In this document: positions 53,901-61,878 of the stretch, in pieces
Numbering within the stretch: the stretch's first letter is position 1
How the letters are laid out: every line of letters starts with the position of its first letter
Virus record (IMG/VR): IMGVR_UViG_3300031857_000069
Span: 32,137 to 96,136 of that record
Direction: 5' to 3' (one strand)
Length of the DNA: 64,000 bases
From: a virus
Made by a program: the position numbers and the translations under genes
Notes under the pieces: model-generated
The model's database searches: none
Told to the model about the DNA's origin: nothing
The model's input: only the letters and a program-made list of their open reading frames with translations

Positions 53901-55144
53901 CATTAACAGATGTAACAATTAGCGTTGCTTCGACATCTAATTTCTCAACATTTGAAGGTATGCCTGTCGATGGTGTTACCAATCCAGGTTATATAAAAAT
54001 TGATGATGAAATTATGAAATATACTGTTGGAGTCGGAATTCTCAATCTTACTGGAAGAGGCATAGATTCTACTTTAGTCAGTACTCATAATATAAATTCA
54101 TTAGTATATAAGTATGAACTTGGAGGAGTATCTCTAAGAAGAATAAACAAAACACATACAATAAGTGATAGTAAAAATGATATTGATACTTATTATGTTG
54201 AAGTAGATAGAACAAATTTTGACTCAAATGCAATCAATAGAAATTCAGATAATTCCCCAACAGGATTTCCACAACTTTCATTCAATGGTGAATTATCGTG
54301 TGGTGGAAACATTGTGAAGGCAACTGAAAATATTCAATTTAATAGTATAACTCCACATCTTGCAATTTTAAATCCCGGTTCTTCTACATCAGTAACTGGT
54401 CAAATTAGAACAGTTAGTGGAACTAGCGTTGATGGTAATGAATCATCATTTATTGACCAAACTTATGAAAACGTACAACTTGGAGTTGAAAATAAACTAT
54501 CTTCTACTAGAATTGTATGTTCAAATGTAAACGAATTACAATATTTGAATACACCATCATTCTTGAGAAATAAATCATTTACCATGAAGGTTGATTTATC
54601 TACCACAGATTCAAATCTTTCCCCATTAGTTTTCTGGAAAGAATCTTCTGTAGAGCTATTAAGCAATAGATTAAATAAACCAATTCAAGATTATGCTGGA
54701 GAAAATGGATCTAATAATATAATAGAGGATCCACACGCTGCTGTTTACGTTTCTAACACAATAAGACTAGCACAACCAGCATCTGCGCTCAAAGTGATTG
54801 TAAGTGCTTATAGACACTCTTCAGCAGACTTTAGAGTATTATATAGTTTGATACGTCCAGATTCAAGTGAAATAACACCTTCATTTGATTTATTTCCTGG
54901 ATACAACAATCTAACAGTGGATAACAATCAAGATGGTTATTTAGATATTATAAATCCAGCAAATAATAATGGTCTTCCAGATGTTTTTGTTCCAGAAAGT
55001 TTAAATGACCAATTTTTAGAATATGAATTTACCGCTAATAATCTTGGAAGTTTTACTGGTTATACGATTAAAATAGTGATGTCTGGAACAAATCAAGCAT
55101 ATTCTCCAAGATTTAAAGATTTAAGAAGTATTGCTTTAGCATAA
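47918..55144 (+). CDS. giant gp10-position virion protein (DUF4815 type)
   Basis: 2408 residues. NVSPYFDDFAEQNIGARDKNYYKVLFNPGKPIQARELNTLQSILQDQVETFGSHIFKEGSLVIPG is the DUF4815 signature of cyanophage tail proteins; the middle has DTLDFRPRV, and SGTIKLNPSSDSW and FADPLAQSF-like (VDPLAQSFTV) blocks follow. A GxGY repeat lies at ~1820-1885 and an IDDEIMKYT segment near 2025. It sits where T4 has gp9-gp12, so it may combine short-fibre-like and connector roles; that is inference. Confidence 0.8.
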   Translation: MAQKTNLNVSPYFDDFAEQNIGARDKNYYKVLFNPGKPIQARELNTLQSILQDQVETFGSHIFKEGSLVIPGNITFDDQFTAVKLNTQQYGVNLTSYLSNFVGKKITGQISGVTAVVQLVQLPNSDVEYPTLYVKYLNSDSNFEINPFSDNELLTASENVGSIIANTPFATTISSNATVTGSAVSINDGVYFIRGTFVRVPKQTIILDYYTNTPSYRVGLKVTEQIITAKDDSALYDNAKGFTNYAAPGADRFKISTTLSKKLLTDTNDTDFIELLRVKDGAIKKIEIKSSYSLIKDYLAQRTYDESGDYVVNPFQFSLNNSLNDRLGNDGLFFATEKTDQDATPSDDLMCVKFSPGKAYVRGYDIEKTGIEIIDVEKPRTKQSVSSANIPFEMGNLLRVNNVSGSPEQRQEIFFQNRRKSSIGNSGNIVAAGTTIGSARVYSFNVTDAAYSGASTNWDLYLYDIQTYTELRLNQSVSSIEIPATSFIKGKSSGASGYTVSAGSGTNLINIRQTSGTFSIGEQILINGSDNISRTIAAVKTFEIEDVKSIHQPTSVSGFTTAFICDTQLDRGLRSEIITITAAGNGISTATVAAPATFSGIKTDNIIRYQRPGISTEIYNRVVSISPALNSMTLEAVPTISGVCDGSLPGIGLTISVPYSIGLSKIKNDQQGFLYAQIPNSNISSTDLSTSTITFTAQSNTSFTGISASTLTVDTGKFNLGINSTTAQFQVFDEERYSIFYEDGSIESLTSDKVTLNAGSNQITFSNIQNKNISVINATFVKNKIQSKIKQFNRSQTISVTLSKDPRSGVGVNTSINDGLTYNPYYGLRIQDEEISLNYPDVVKVIAIYESLDANSPSLDRLTFSSIANVDTNAIIGENIIGRTSDAIARIVSKPAANTLGIVYLNDSKFVTNEIVTFEESNINTNISSIIIGTYRNITSKYTLDKGQKEQYYDYSRIVRRNEESPPSKQLLIVFDHYSVPSNDTGDVFTVNSYAAERFSSDIPYIDKSNIRASDTLDFRPRVSPFTSITSSPFDFASRSFGIEPKIIMSPNESAVIGYQYYLGRIDKLYLDKFGVFTVLKGIPSITPKEPNKPNDVMEIATITLPPYLYNPKDALVSLADNRRYTMRDIGKIEDRVENLERVTSLSLLEINTQTLQIQDAQGLNRFKTGFFVDDFKDTSLINTQLSKIEIDSDNDELITRISKNSLNLRPVPSQNVTDQNLDLETNFELYDSNVQKSGDAITLKYQQIDWIEQTFATKVENVNPFNVISYSGTIKLNPSSDSWVRTIRLEDVNINQTNWIWLRATGTFRVVGSSVNRNVEDVLRNTGAELYMRSRNTGFTAVNMKPLTRVYQFLDGNSGVQFIPKLVEISTDSNLQNYGSSAAFQVGETVIGWTNSSSGTLKQAISFRVASSNHKEGAFNNPSITYTTNPYAISETIPSAYSASSKTLNIDISSLCAQTQGLYSGYLDIGMKLVGQTSGAEAYVKDLRLITDVNGFLSGSFFLKDPNTTPPPSVRITTGSKVYKLSSSSTNQIPLPGSTLISSAETIYKSEGTWEERQRVITTTTSIYYVDPLAQSFTVGGVAESGNGLKPNDDANGAYLTAVDLFFANKDSGNAPLTVEVRTVELGTPTRTIVGKSVTLRPSDINTSTNASIPTRVTFEYPIYLEAGLQYAIVLLAPQSDEYEVWIAEMGEKTIETRTLPDSQAVRYSRQFAIGRLYKSQNGGEWTPNDYQDLKFKLYKANFTSKIGSILFQNPTLDQSNSYVPTLSSNPITILPRKVNLGITTITDSSIIGILTSGRKISVQSATYNYGYVVGTGSSVTSVGLTTGGFNYTTTPGVQTYNITGNGSGLRLNIIASGGVITGVAVSTPYPGNGYKVGDVVGIVTSSVSPVGGSNARITITGIGTGIDTLYLSNVQGNSFNVGIATLSYYDFSGNLVSLANTTITSSTSVGGVYSGNFFKVNHYNHGMYSSGNKVSLSNVESDVSPSQLTLPVTLTDVTISVASTSNFSTFEGMPVDGVTNPGYIKIDDEIMKYTVGVGILNLTGRGIDSTLVSTHNINSLVYKYELGGVSLRRINKTHTISDSKNDIDTYYVEVDRTNFDSNAINRNSDNSPTGFPQLSFNGELSCGGNIVKATENIQFNSITPHLAILNPGSSTSVTGQIRTVSGTSVDGNESSFIDQTYENVQLGVENKLSSTRIVCSNVNELQYLNTPSFLRNKSFTMKVDLSTTDSNLSPLVFWKESSVELLSNRLNKPIQDYAGENGSNNIIEDPHAAVYVSNTIRLAQPASALKVIVSAYRHSSADFRVLYSLIRPDSSEITPSFDLFPGYNNLTVDNNQDGYLDIINPANNNGLPDVFVPESLNDQFLEYEFTANNLGSFTGYTIKIVMSGTNQAYSPRFKDLRSIALA

Positions 55145-55344
55145 TGATTCCAGTAAAAGGTTTTCCTAATTTATATCGTGATGAGAATAGCGGTGCTATT
55201 CTTAATGTGGATAATCAATCATATAATCAATATATGAATGCAAAAAATAATAGGGAGATACAAAAATATGAAATAGAACAAATGAAAAAAGACATTGACG
55301 AAATTAAATCTTTATTGAGAGAAATAGTAAATGGATCCAAGTAA
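55144..55344 (+). CDS. small coiled-coil protein of the tail operon
   Basis: 66 residues, MIPVKGFPNLYRDENSGAILNVDNQSYNQYMNAKNN then a charged coiled coil (IEQMKKDIDEIKSLLREIV). The VKG-x-x-NLYRDE-x-SGAI-x-N pattern recurs in this place in cyanophages by my recollection. ATG shares a base with the previous stop. Confidence 0.7.
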   Translation: MIPVKGFPNLYRDENSGAILNVDNQSYNQYMNAKNNREIQKYEIEQMKKDIDEIKSLLREIVNGSK

Positions 55345-55501
55345 AATTGCTTTAGAGACGATTGATAAATTATTTGAGTATGAAAAGCATGTTCGTGTTA
55401 TTGATGAAATGAATGAAAATGAACTAAAAAATTTTGCAAAGTTGTATTGCAAATTGTATCTTAAACAGCAAGAGGTAATAGCATCTCTCGATTTGATATA
55501 G
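55331..55501 (+). CDS. hypothetical helical mini-protein
   Basis: 56 residues, MDPSKIALETIDKLFEYEKHVRVIDEMNENELKNFAKLY..., helical. Overlaps the previous gene by 14 bases and ends just before a late promoter. Resembles short cyanophage proteins in this position. Confidence 0.6.
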   Translation: MDPSKIALETIDKLFEYEKHVRVIDEMNENELKNFAKLYCKLYLKQQEVIASLDLI

Positions 55502-55502
55502 G

Positions 55503-55510
55503 TATAAATA
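55503..55510 (+). promoter_or_regulatory. T4-type late promoter (TATAAATA)
   Basis: Exact octamer two bases after the previous stop and 23 bases before the ATG at 55533; begins the neck operon. Confidence 0.65.
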
Positions 55511-55532
55511 AAAAGTAGAGCTTATAAAATAG

Positions 55533-55874
55533 ATGGCAGCTGTATATGTCAATAATCTTGTAATCAATGCTGGGTCTGATTTTTCTCAGACCTTTAATTT
55601 AGAAACCAGTGACACAAATTCTGCTCTCGATCTTACTGGATATACAGCAACTGCTCAGATGCGAAAATATGCTGGAAGTTCAACGGCTACTGATTTTACC
55701 ACTTCAATTTCTACACCATCTAATTTAGGAAAAATAATAGTTAGTTTATCATCTGCACAAACAACTAATTTAAAACCTGGTAGATACGTGTATGATGTAG
55801 TAATTACTAGAAACTCAATTAAAAGTAGAGTGATTGAGGGGATGGTCCTTGTCAGAGAGGGAGTCACTCGATAA
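55533..55874 (+). CDS. virion protein with BppU-like domain
   Basis: 113 residues. INAGSDFSQTFNLETSDTNSALDLTGYTATAQMRKYAGS and GRYVYDVVITRNSIKSRVIEGMVLVREGVTR follow the BppU N-terminal/Ig-like pattern (DLTGYTa-A-MR, G-Y-x-YDV, V-EG-V-x-V). Common before the neck genes in cyanophages; probably a fibre or whisker attachment module. Confidence 0.65.
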   Translation: MAAVYVNNLVINAGSDFSQTFNLETSDTNSALDLTGYTATAQMRKYAGSSTATDFTTSISTPSNLGKIIVSLSSAQTTNLKPGRYVYDVVITRNSIKSRVIEGMVLVREGVTR

Positions 55875-56611
55875 TGCCCGACATAAAAGTTAGAGTTGGT
55901 CAACAAAATACTGTCAAGATATTATCATCAGTTGCTGGTGGTTCTGTTTTTGCGGATAACGCAACTAACTCAGTTAATGTAATAGGTGGTATAGCATCAG
56001 TTACACAGTTAAGTGTCAGCGGTGTTTCAACCTTTACTGGTATATCATCATTTGCAAATGATCTCTATATCGGCGCTAATTTATATGTAACTAATGACGT
56101 TAGTTTAGATGAGATTTTTGGTAGAAATATTATTATTTCAGGAATTGGAACTATCTCAACTCTACAATCAACTGTAGGGATTATTACTAACCTTAGTAAT
56201 ACTAATTTAAATGTTTCTGGAATTACTACATTATCAAATGCCGATATAAGTAATGCAAATATTAGCATTTCATCTATAAGTCAACTTTATGTAAGTGGAG
56301 TTTCAACTTTTGTTGGAGTTGCAACTTTTCTTAACAATTTATATGTTGATGGAGATTTATATGTTAGCAATGACTTAGTATTTGATGAGTTTAATGCAAG
56401 AAATGGTTATATTTCTGGCATTCTTACAGTAGCGCAATCAATTTATTACTCACCAGGTCAAGCATATGGAATTGCATATTTTGATGCTAATGATCAGTTA
56501 GTATCTACGGGAACAACATCATCTGCAATTAGTGAAACTAACTATATACTTTCAACTAATGCATCAGGAATTCCAACCTGGTCAAATGTAATAGACGGAG
56601 GATCCTATTAA
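55874..56611 (+). CDS. fibre-like repeat virion protein
   Basis: 245 residues with two copies of a long unit: LSVSGVSTFTGISSFANDLYIGANLYVTNDVSLDE at ~47-81 and LYVSGVSTFVGVATFLNNLYVDGDLYVSNDLVFDE at ~137-171. Such LYV-x-G-x-(S/T)-TF repeats form trimeric beta-helical fibres. Lies where T4 has wac (fibritin), so a neck whisker or short fibre is likely. Confidence 0.7.
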   Translation: MPDIKVRVGQQNTVKILSSVAGGSVFADNATNSVNVIGGIASVTQLSVSGVSTFTGISSFANDLYIGANLYVTNDVSLDEIFGRNIIISGIGTISTLQSTVGIITNLSNTNLNVSGITTLSNADISNANISISSISQLYVSGVSTFVGVATFLNNLYVDGDLYVSNDLVFDEFNARNGYISGILTVAQSIYYSPGQAYGIAYFDANDQLVSTGTTSSAISETNYILSTNASGIPTWSNVIDGGSY

Positions 56612-57453
56612 TGTCAAAACCTACAACTAGACAAGAATTGATAGATTATTGTTTAAGACGTTTGGGCGCTCCTGTTTTGGAAATTAATCTGGCAGATGAT
56701 CAAATAGATGATTTAGTTGACGATGCCCTTCAATATTTTCAAGAACGTCATTTTGATGGTGTTGAAAGAATGTACTTAAAATATAAAATTACCGATGAAG
56801 ATGTTAACAGAGGAAAAGCACAATATACAAATGGTGTAGGTATTGTAACAACTACAGGATCTGCAAATATTTCAGGAATAGGAACCACTACTTTTAATTT
56901 CTATGAAAATTCAAATTTTATTCAAGTTCCCGATTCTATTATTGGTATAGAAAAAGTATTCAAATTTGATACTAGTTCCATCTCTGCTGGAATGTGGAGT
57001 ATCAAATATCAATTATTTTTGAATGATTTATATTACTTCAATTCTGTTGAACTTCTACAATATGCAATGGTAAAGACATATCTTGAAGATATTGATTTTT
57101 TACTTTCAACTGATAAGCAAATAAGATTCAATAAGAGGCAAAATAGATTATATTTGGATATTGATTGGAATGCAAAAGCAAAAGATACATTTATAGTTAT
57201 TGATTGTTATAGAATTTTAGATCCAAATACTTTTACTAAAGTATATAATGATAGTTTTCTAAAAAAATATTTGACTGCATTGATGAAAAGACAGTGGGGT
57301 CAAAATTTAATTAAATTCAGGGGAGTTAGACTTCCAGGTGGTATTGAATTAAATGGTAGAGAACTTTATGAAGATGGGCAAAAAGAATTAGATGATATTA
57401 TACAAAAAATGTCCACAGATTACGAACTTCCTCCTTACGATTTTATTGGATAA
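56611..57453 (+). CDS. gp13: neck protein gp13
   Basis: 280 residues (T4 gp13: 309). TRQELIDYCLRRLGAPVLEINLADDQIDDLVDDALQYFQERHFDGVERMYLKYKIT is the conserved gp13 N-terminus; the C-terminus has MKRQWGQNLIKFRGVRLPGGIELNGRELYEDGQ. Forms the neck ring below the portal that seals DNA and accepts the tail. Overlaps both neighbours by one base. Confidence 0.93.
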   Translation: MSKPTTRQELIDYCLRRLGAPVLEINLADDQIDDLVDDALQYFQERHFDGVERMYLKYKITDEDVNRGKAQYTNGVGIVTTTGSANISGIGTTTFNFYENSNFIQVPDSIIGIEKVFKFDTSSISAGMWSIKYQLFLNDLYYFNSVELLQYAMVKTYLEDIDFLLSTDKQIRFNKRQNRLYLDIDWNAKAKDTFIVIDCYRILDPNTFTKVYNDSFLKKYLTALMKRQWGQNLIKFRGVRLPGGIELNGRELYEDGQKELDDIIQKMSTDYELPPYDFIG

Positions 57454-58844
57454 TGGCACTAAATCCCTTCTTTTTACAAGGATCACCTAACGAACAAAGA
57501 TTAGTTCAAGAGTTGATAAATGAACAACTTCGTATTTATGGAGTTGAAGTTATCTATATTCCAAGAAAATTTGTTAGAAAAGAAACTATTATAAAGGAAG
57601 TTTCTGCTTCAAAATTTGACGACAATTTTGCAATTGAAGCATACATTAATAATTATGATGGTTATAGTGGTCAGGGAGACATTCTAACAAAATTTGGAAT
57701 GAATTTAAAAGATGAAGTAAGTTTAGTCATTTCCAGAGAAAGATTTGAAGATTTTATTTCTCCGTTTCTTGACTCAAATGATCCAGAAATTGAAATTGCT
57801 TCTAGACCAAGAGAAGGGGATTTAATTTATTTTCCTTTAGGTCAAAGACTATTTGAAGTTAAGTTTGTAGAACATGAAAATCCCTTTTATCAATTAGGTA
57901 AACTATATGTTTATGAGTTAAAATGTGAACTATTTGAATATGAAGATGAAATGGGTGGTTGGAATAATCTTAATACAACAGTTGATGAAATAGATTCAAC
58001 TCTTGAAAATAGAGGATATATTACAGCATTAAAACTAATTTCTTTGGGTGTGCAAGCAACTGGTATTGCTATAACAACAACTGGATATATTAGAAAAATT
58101 ATTTTAAATAATGATGGTCATGGATATACTTCTATACCAACAGTTGCAATTTCTTCAGCTCCTGCAGGAGGAGTCAATGCATCTGCGGTTGCTATAACCC
58201 AGTGTATTAATGGTGTTTGTTCAGTTAAAGAGATTCTATTAACAAATACTGGAGCAGGATATACTATAGCACCATCAGTAACGATAACGGGAGTAGGTGT
58301 TGGTGCTGCAGCAACCTGCGTTTTAGTTTCAAACTATGCTGGAATATCATCCGTAAGTATAGGTAATAGTGGAATTGGATATCCAACTAGTCCCACAATC
58401 ACATTTGGAGCACCAACTGTAGGTCTAGCTATAACTGCAGTCGGAAAAGTATCAATTAGTAGTGTTGGTAATGTTTCTCAAATATTACTTTATGACGCCG
58501 GAATTGGTTATACCTCAAATTCATCAGTAACAATCTCACCTCCTCCAATTTTAACAGGAATCGGAACATTTATTTTCAATGAAGTTGTAACTGGATCTAT
58601 ATCAAATGCAACTGCAAGAGTTAAAACATGGAATAAAGATACTAATATTCTTAAAGTTGGTACAACTGATGGGACTTTCTTACCAGGAGATATTATTGTA
58701 GGACAAGGATCGTCTGCTATTTATTCTCTAGAAAGAATAAATGACGCAAAGTTTGAAGATAAATATGATGATAATGATCAAATTGAAATAGAAGCAGATT
58801 CAATTATCGATTTTTCAGAGTCAAATCCATTTGGTAACTATTAA
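57453..58844 (+). CDS. gp14: neck protein gp14 with repeat insertion
   Basis: 463 residues; T4 gp14 has 256. N-terminal FLQGSPNEQRLVQELINEQLRIYGVEVIYIPRKFV and YELKCELFEYEDEMGGWNN are gp14 hallmarks; the C-terminal DDNDQIEIEADSIIDFSESNPFGNY is the normal end. Between them, residues ~210-368 are an insertion of GxGY beta repeats (GHGYTSIPTV, GAGYTIAPSV, GIGYPTSPTI, GIGYTSNSSV). It should project from the neck. Confidence 0.92.
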   Translation: MALNPFFLQGSPNEQRLVQELINEQLRIYGVEVIYIPRKFVRKETIIKEVSASKFDDNFAIEAYINNYDGYSGQGDILTKFGMNLKDEVSLVISRERFEDFISPFLDSNDPEIEIASRPREGDLIYFPLGQRLFEVKFVEHENPFYQLGKLYVYELKCELFEYEDEMGGWNNLNTTVDEIDSTLENRGYITALKLISLGVQATGIAITTTGYIRKIILNNDGHGYTSIPTVAISSAPAGGVNASAVAITQCINGVCSVKEILLTNTGAGYTIAPSVTITGVGVGAAATCVLVSNYAGISSVSIGNSGIGYPTSPTITFGAPTVGLAITAVGKVSISSVGNVSQILLYDAGIGYTSNSSVTISPPPILTGIGTFIFNEVVTGSISNATARVKTWNKDTNILKVGTTDGTFLPGDIIVGQGSSAIYSLERINDAKFEDKYDDNDQIEIEADSIIDFSESNPFGNY

Positions 58845-59638
58845 TGTTAGGAACTTATTATTATCATCAAATTATCAGAAAAACTATAATTGCTTTTGGT
58901 ACTCTTTTTAACCAAATTCATATTAAACATCTGGATGGAGATGGTGATGTTTATAATGAGATGAGAGTTCCTTTAGCATATGGTCCAATTCAAAAATTTC
59001 TAGCAAGAATAGAACAGCAAGCAGATTTAAATAAACCAATTGCAATTACTCTACCTCGAATGTCATTTGAAATGACATCTATTCAATATGATTCTACAAG
59101 AAAATCTAATATAACTCAATCTTTTAAGGCTGTAGATGGATCAAATTTAAAAAAAGTTTTTTTACCTGTTCCATATAATATAGGATTTCAACTAAATTTG
59201 ATGTCTAAATTAAACGATGATGCCCTTCAAGTGGTTGAGCAAATTTTACCATACTTCCAACCAGCATTTAATTTGACAATAGATTTAGTCGATTCCATTG
59301 GAGAAAAGAGGGATATTCCAGTTGTTTTAGATAGTGTTTCTTTTACTGATGACTATGAAGGTGATTTTTCCACAAGAAGAACTTTAATTTACACTTTTAA
59401 TTTCACTGCAAAAACGTATCTATTCGGACCAATTGCCGATAGTACGGATGGATTAATTCGTAAGGTTCAAGTTGATTATTATACTGGAACAGAAACAACA
59501 GCAAAGAGGGAGATGAGATACACGGTAGTTCCAGATCCAATTACTGCTAGTCCTGATGATGATTTTGGATTTACGGAATCTTTAGATATGTTCTTTGATG
59601 GTAAAGAATATAGTCCTACACAACAAAAGGATATATAA
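58844..59638 (+). CDS. gp15: tail sheath stabiliser gp15
   Basis: 264 residues (T4: 272). GTYYYHQIIRKTIIAFGTLFNQIHIKH, VPLAYGPIQKFLARIEQ, LPRMSFEMTSIQYD and VPYNIGFQLNLMSKLNDDALQVVEQILPYFQP are textbook gp15. Its hexamer caps the tail tube and sheath and docks to gp13/gp14. Confidence 0.94.
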   Translation: MLGTYYYHQIIRKTIIAFGTLFNQIHIKHLDGDGDVYNEMRVPLAYGPIQKFLARIEQQADLNKPIAITLPRMSFEMTSIQYDSTRKSNITQSFKAVDGSNLKKVFLPVPYNIGFQLNLMSKLNDDALQVVEQILPYFQPAFNLTIDLVDSIGEKRDIPVVLDSVSFTDDYEGDFSTRRTLIYTFNFTAKTYLFGPIADSTDGLIRKVQVDYYTGTETTAKREMRYTVVPDPITASPDDDFGFTESLDMFFDGKEYSPTQQKDI

Positions 59639-59643
59639 GTTTT

Positions 59644-60066
59644 ATGAAAAATAATTATGACGGTTTGAATTCTTCTCTAAACATTGAGAGTAGTATTGTA
59701 GAAGTAGAAAAAGTTAAAGAAGAGTTAAGTGTAACTCCTATTAAACCTGATGATATACAAAAGGACTATGAATATACAAGAGCAAATCTTTATTCATTAA
59801 TTGAAAAAGGTCAAGAAGCAATTAATGGCATCATGGAACTTGCAGGTGAGGGAGGTTCACCAAGAGCATATGAAGTTGCCGGACAGTTAATTAAAAGTGT
59901 AGGTGATGTTACTGATAAACTTATTGATTTGCAAAAGAAATTAAAAGAAGTGGAGGAAGATTCTAATAAAACTACAAATAATACAACAAATAATGCTATC
60001 TTTGTGGGATCTACATCTGAGTTATCAAAATTACTCAAACAAGGTTTTCTAAATAATAAAGAGTAA
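59644..60066 (+). CDS. gp16: terminase small subunit gp16
   Basis: 140 residues (T4 gp16: 164). DYEYTRANLYSLIEKGQEAINGIMELAGEGGSPRAYEVAGQLIKSVGDVTDKLIDLQKKLKEVEED is the conserved gp16 helix pair. The C-terminus is Asn/Thr-rich. It recognises DNA and stimulates gp17 in packaging. Unusually, three genes separate it from gp17 here. Confidence 0.9.
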   Translation: MKNNYDGLNSSLNIESSIVEVEKVKEELSVTPIKPDDIQKDYEYTRANLYSLIEKGQEAINGIMELAGEGGSPRAYEVAGQLIKSVGDVTDKLIDLQKKLKEVEEDSNKTTNNTTNNAIFVGSTSELSKLLKQGFLNNKE

Positions 60067-60077
60067 TCTATTTTTCA

Positions 60078-61877
60078 ATGAGTTGGTCTGACAAATATAA
60101 ACGATCAATAAACTGTGAGAATCCCAGTGGATTCTCACAGAAATCTCATTGTGCTGCTCGTAAAAAAAGAGCAAAGGGTGAAGATATTAAATCAAAATCA
60201 CCATTTAGTGAAATGCATGAAGTTAAGTCTCATAAAACAGTTGAACAAATTGCAAAGAAACATCGTATGGAAGTTTCTTTTATAAAAAATCAACTCAAAA
60301 TGGGAGTTCCTATTGAGCATGAACACACAAAAGACAAAGACCTTGCAATTGATATTGCTCTTCAACATTTAGATGAGATTCCCGATTATTATACTCGCTT
60401 GAAAAAGATGGAAGCAAAAGCAAAGAAAGAACATAAAAAGTTCAAAGATGTTTCTGTTTCTGAAGGAACTCTTCATCATTGGTTCAGAGGTTCAAAATCG
60501 AAAGGTGGAAAACCTGGATGGGTTCAAGCAGATGGTTCACCCTGTGCTAATGAACCTGGAGAAACTAAAACACCTAAATGTTTTAGTAGCGCCAGATTGA
60601 GATCATTGAAGAAAAAGGGTAAAAAAGGAAAATCGTTAATTAGATCAGCAATTCGTAGAAAAAGACAGAAAGATAAGGGGCAACAAGCAAAATCTGGAGC
60701 GATGGCACCAACTAATGTTCCAACTTTTGCTAAGGGTAAAAAAGATCCAAATTACGTAAAAGCAGAACCAGGAATTAAAGAAGCAATGGAACTTAACGAA
60801 GCACAAAAAGATAAACCAGGAAAAGGTAGTGGTTCCAAAGATGCTTGTTATCACAAAGTTAAAGCAAGATATGATGTCTGGCCAAGTGCATATGCATCTG
60901 GAGCACTGGTCAAGTGTCGTAAAGTTGGTGCTTCTAATTGGGGAACTAAATCAGAGGAGGCTCAAATGATTAGATATTGCCCAAAATGTCAAAAGGATGA
61001 AACTCGTGATGAGTGCAAGTATGGTAAAAATTACTGGGATATGTATTCTCTTCCAATCGGTTTAGGTAAAAAATACACTCCAAATACACCACATCCTGGA
61101 AATATGCCAGAAGGATATGATCATGAGTATTCAATGGCTCGATCAGAAATTTCTACAATTATTTCTGCGGCAAAAAGACTTCGCAAAAAAATGAAGAATG
61201 GTGAAGGTAATATTGAAGCATGGGTACAATCAAAAATTACTAAAGCAGCAGACTACTTAGATTCTGCTGCAGATTATGTTGACAGTGGAGAAATGAAAGA
61301 GCAAATGCTTCCACCTATTGATCCACAAAAGCATAAGGATTTGCAAAAAAGACAAAAACTTTATAATAAAGGATCCAGTACAGACAATCCATATGAAAAG
61401 GAAATTTTCTTAAAAAGAACTGGACCACAACTTCCACTAGCAAAAAAAGAAACAAAGGTACAAGTTGCACATTATGAACCAAAAGGTGAAGTAATTGATG
61501 AGAAGTGTTGGCCTGGTTATAAAAAGAAAGGAATGAAAACAATGTTTGGAAAGAGACATCCAAACTGTGTTAAGGCGGAAGAGTTTTCTAATTGGAGAGC
61601 AGATTTTGGATTATCGGAAGATTGGCAATCAGTAAATCGTAAAGATAAAACTGATGGATTAAGTCAAGCAGCAGTTAATGCTTATCGCAAAGAAAATCCA
61701 GGTTCTAAACTTCAAACCGCAGTAACTGAAAAAAAACCAAAAGGTAAAAGAGCAAAAAGACGTAAGAATTTTTGTAGTCGTATGAAAGGAATGCGTTCAA
61801 AACTTACTTCAGCAAAAACTGCAAGAGACCCAGATTCAAGAATCAACAAAGCACTCCGTCGTTGGAACTGTAACTAA
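60078..61877 (+). CDS. multi-module basic Cys-rich phage protein
   Basis: 599 residues, strongly basic, a string of small modules each also seen singly in phages: MSWSDKYKRSINCENP and SHCAARKKRAKG (1-35); HEHTKDKDLAIDIALQHLDEIPDYYTRL (~75-110, DUF5661-like); HHWFRGSKSKGGKPGWVQADGSPCA (~130-175); KGSGSKDACYHKVKARYDVWPSAYASGALVKCRKVGA (~250-290, DUF5872-like); CWPGYKKKGMKTMFGKRHPNCVKAE (~475-500); NFCSRMKGMRSKLTS and RRWNCN at the end. DUF names are from memory. Probably DNA- or RNA-binding; function unknown. Confidence 0.7.
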   Translation: MSWSDKYKRSINCENPSGFSQKSHCAARKKRAKGEDIKSKSPFSEMHEVKSHKTVEQIAKKHRMEVSFIKNQLKMGVPIEHEHTKDKDLAIDIALQHLDEIPDYYTRLKKMEAKAKKEHKKFKDVSVSEGTLHHWFRGSKSKGGKPGWVQADGSPCANEPGETKTPKCFSSARLRSLKKKGKKGKSLIRSAIRRKRQKDKGQQAKSGAMAPTNVPTFAKGKKDPNYVKAEPGIKEAMELNEAQKDKPGKGSGSKDACYHKVKARYDVWPSAYASGALVKCRKVGASNWGTKSEEAQMIRYCPKCQKDETRDECKYGKNYWDMYSLPIGLGKKYTPNTPHPGNMPEGYDHEYSMARSEISTIISAAKRLRKKMKNGEGNIEAWVQSKITKAADYLDSAADYVDSGEMKEQMLPPIDPQKHKDLQKRQKLYNKGSSTDNPYEKEIFLKRTGPQLPLAKKETKVQVAHYEPKGEVIDEKCWPGYKKKGMKTMFGKRHPNCVKAEEFSNWRADFGLSEDWQSVNRKDKTDGLSQAAVNAYRKENPGSKLQTAVTEKKPKGKRAKRRKNFCSRMKGMRSKLTSAKTARDPDSRINKALRRWNCN

Positions 61878-61878
61878 A

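Noticed and set aside
31994-55144. Programmed frameshift or split in the giant structural ORFs
   Set aside because: The frames are open without interruption and join neighbours with normal one- to three-base gaps.
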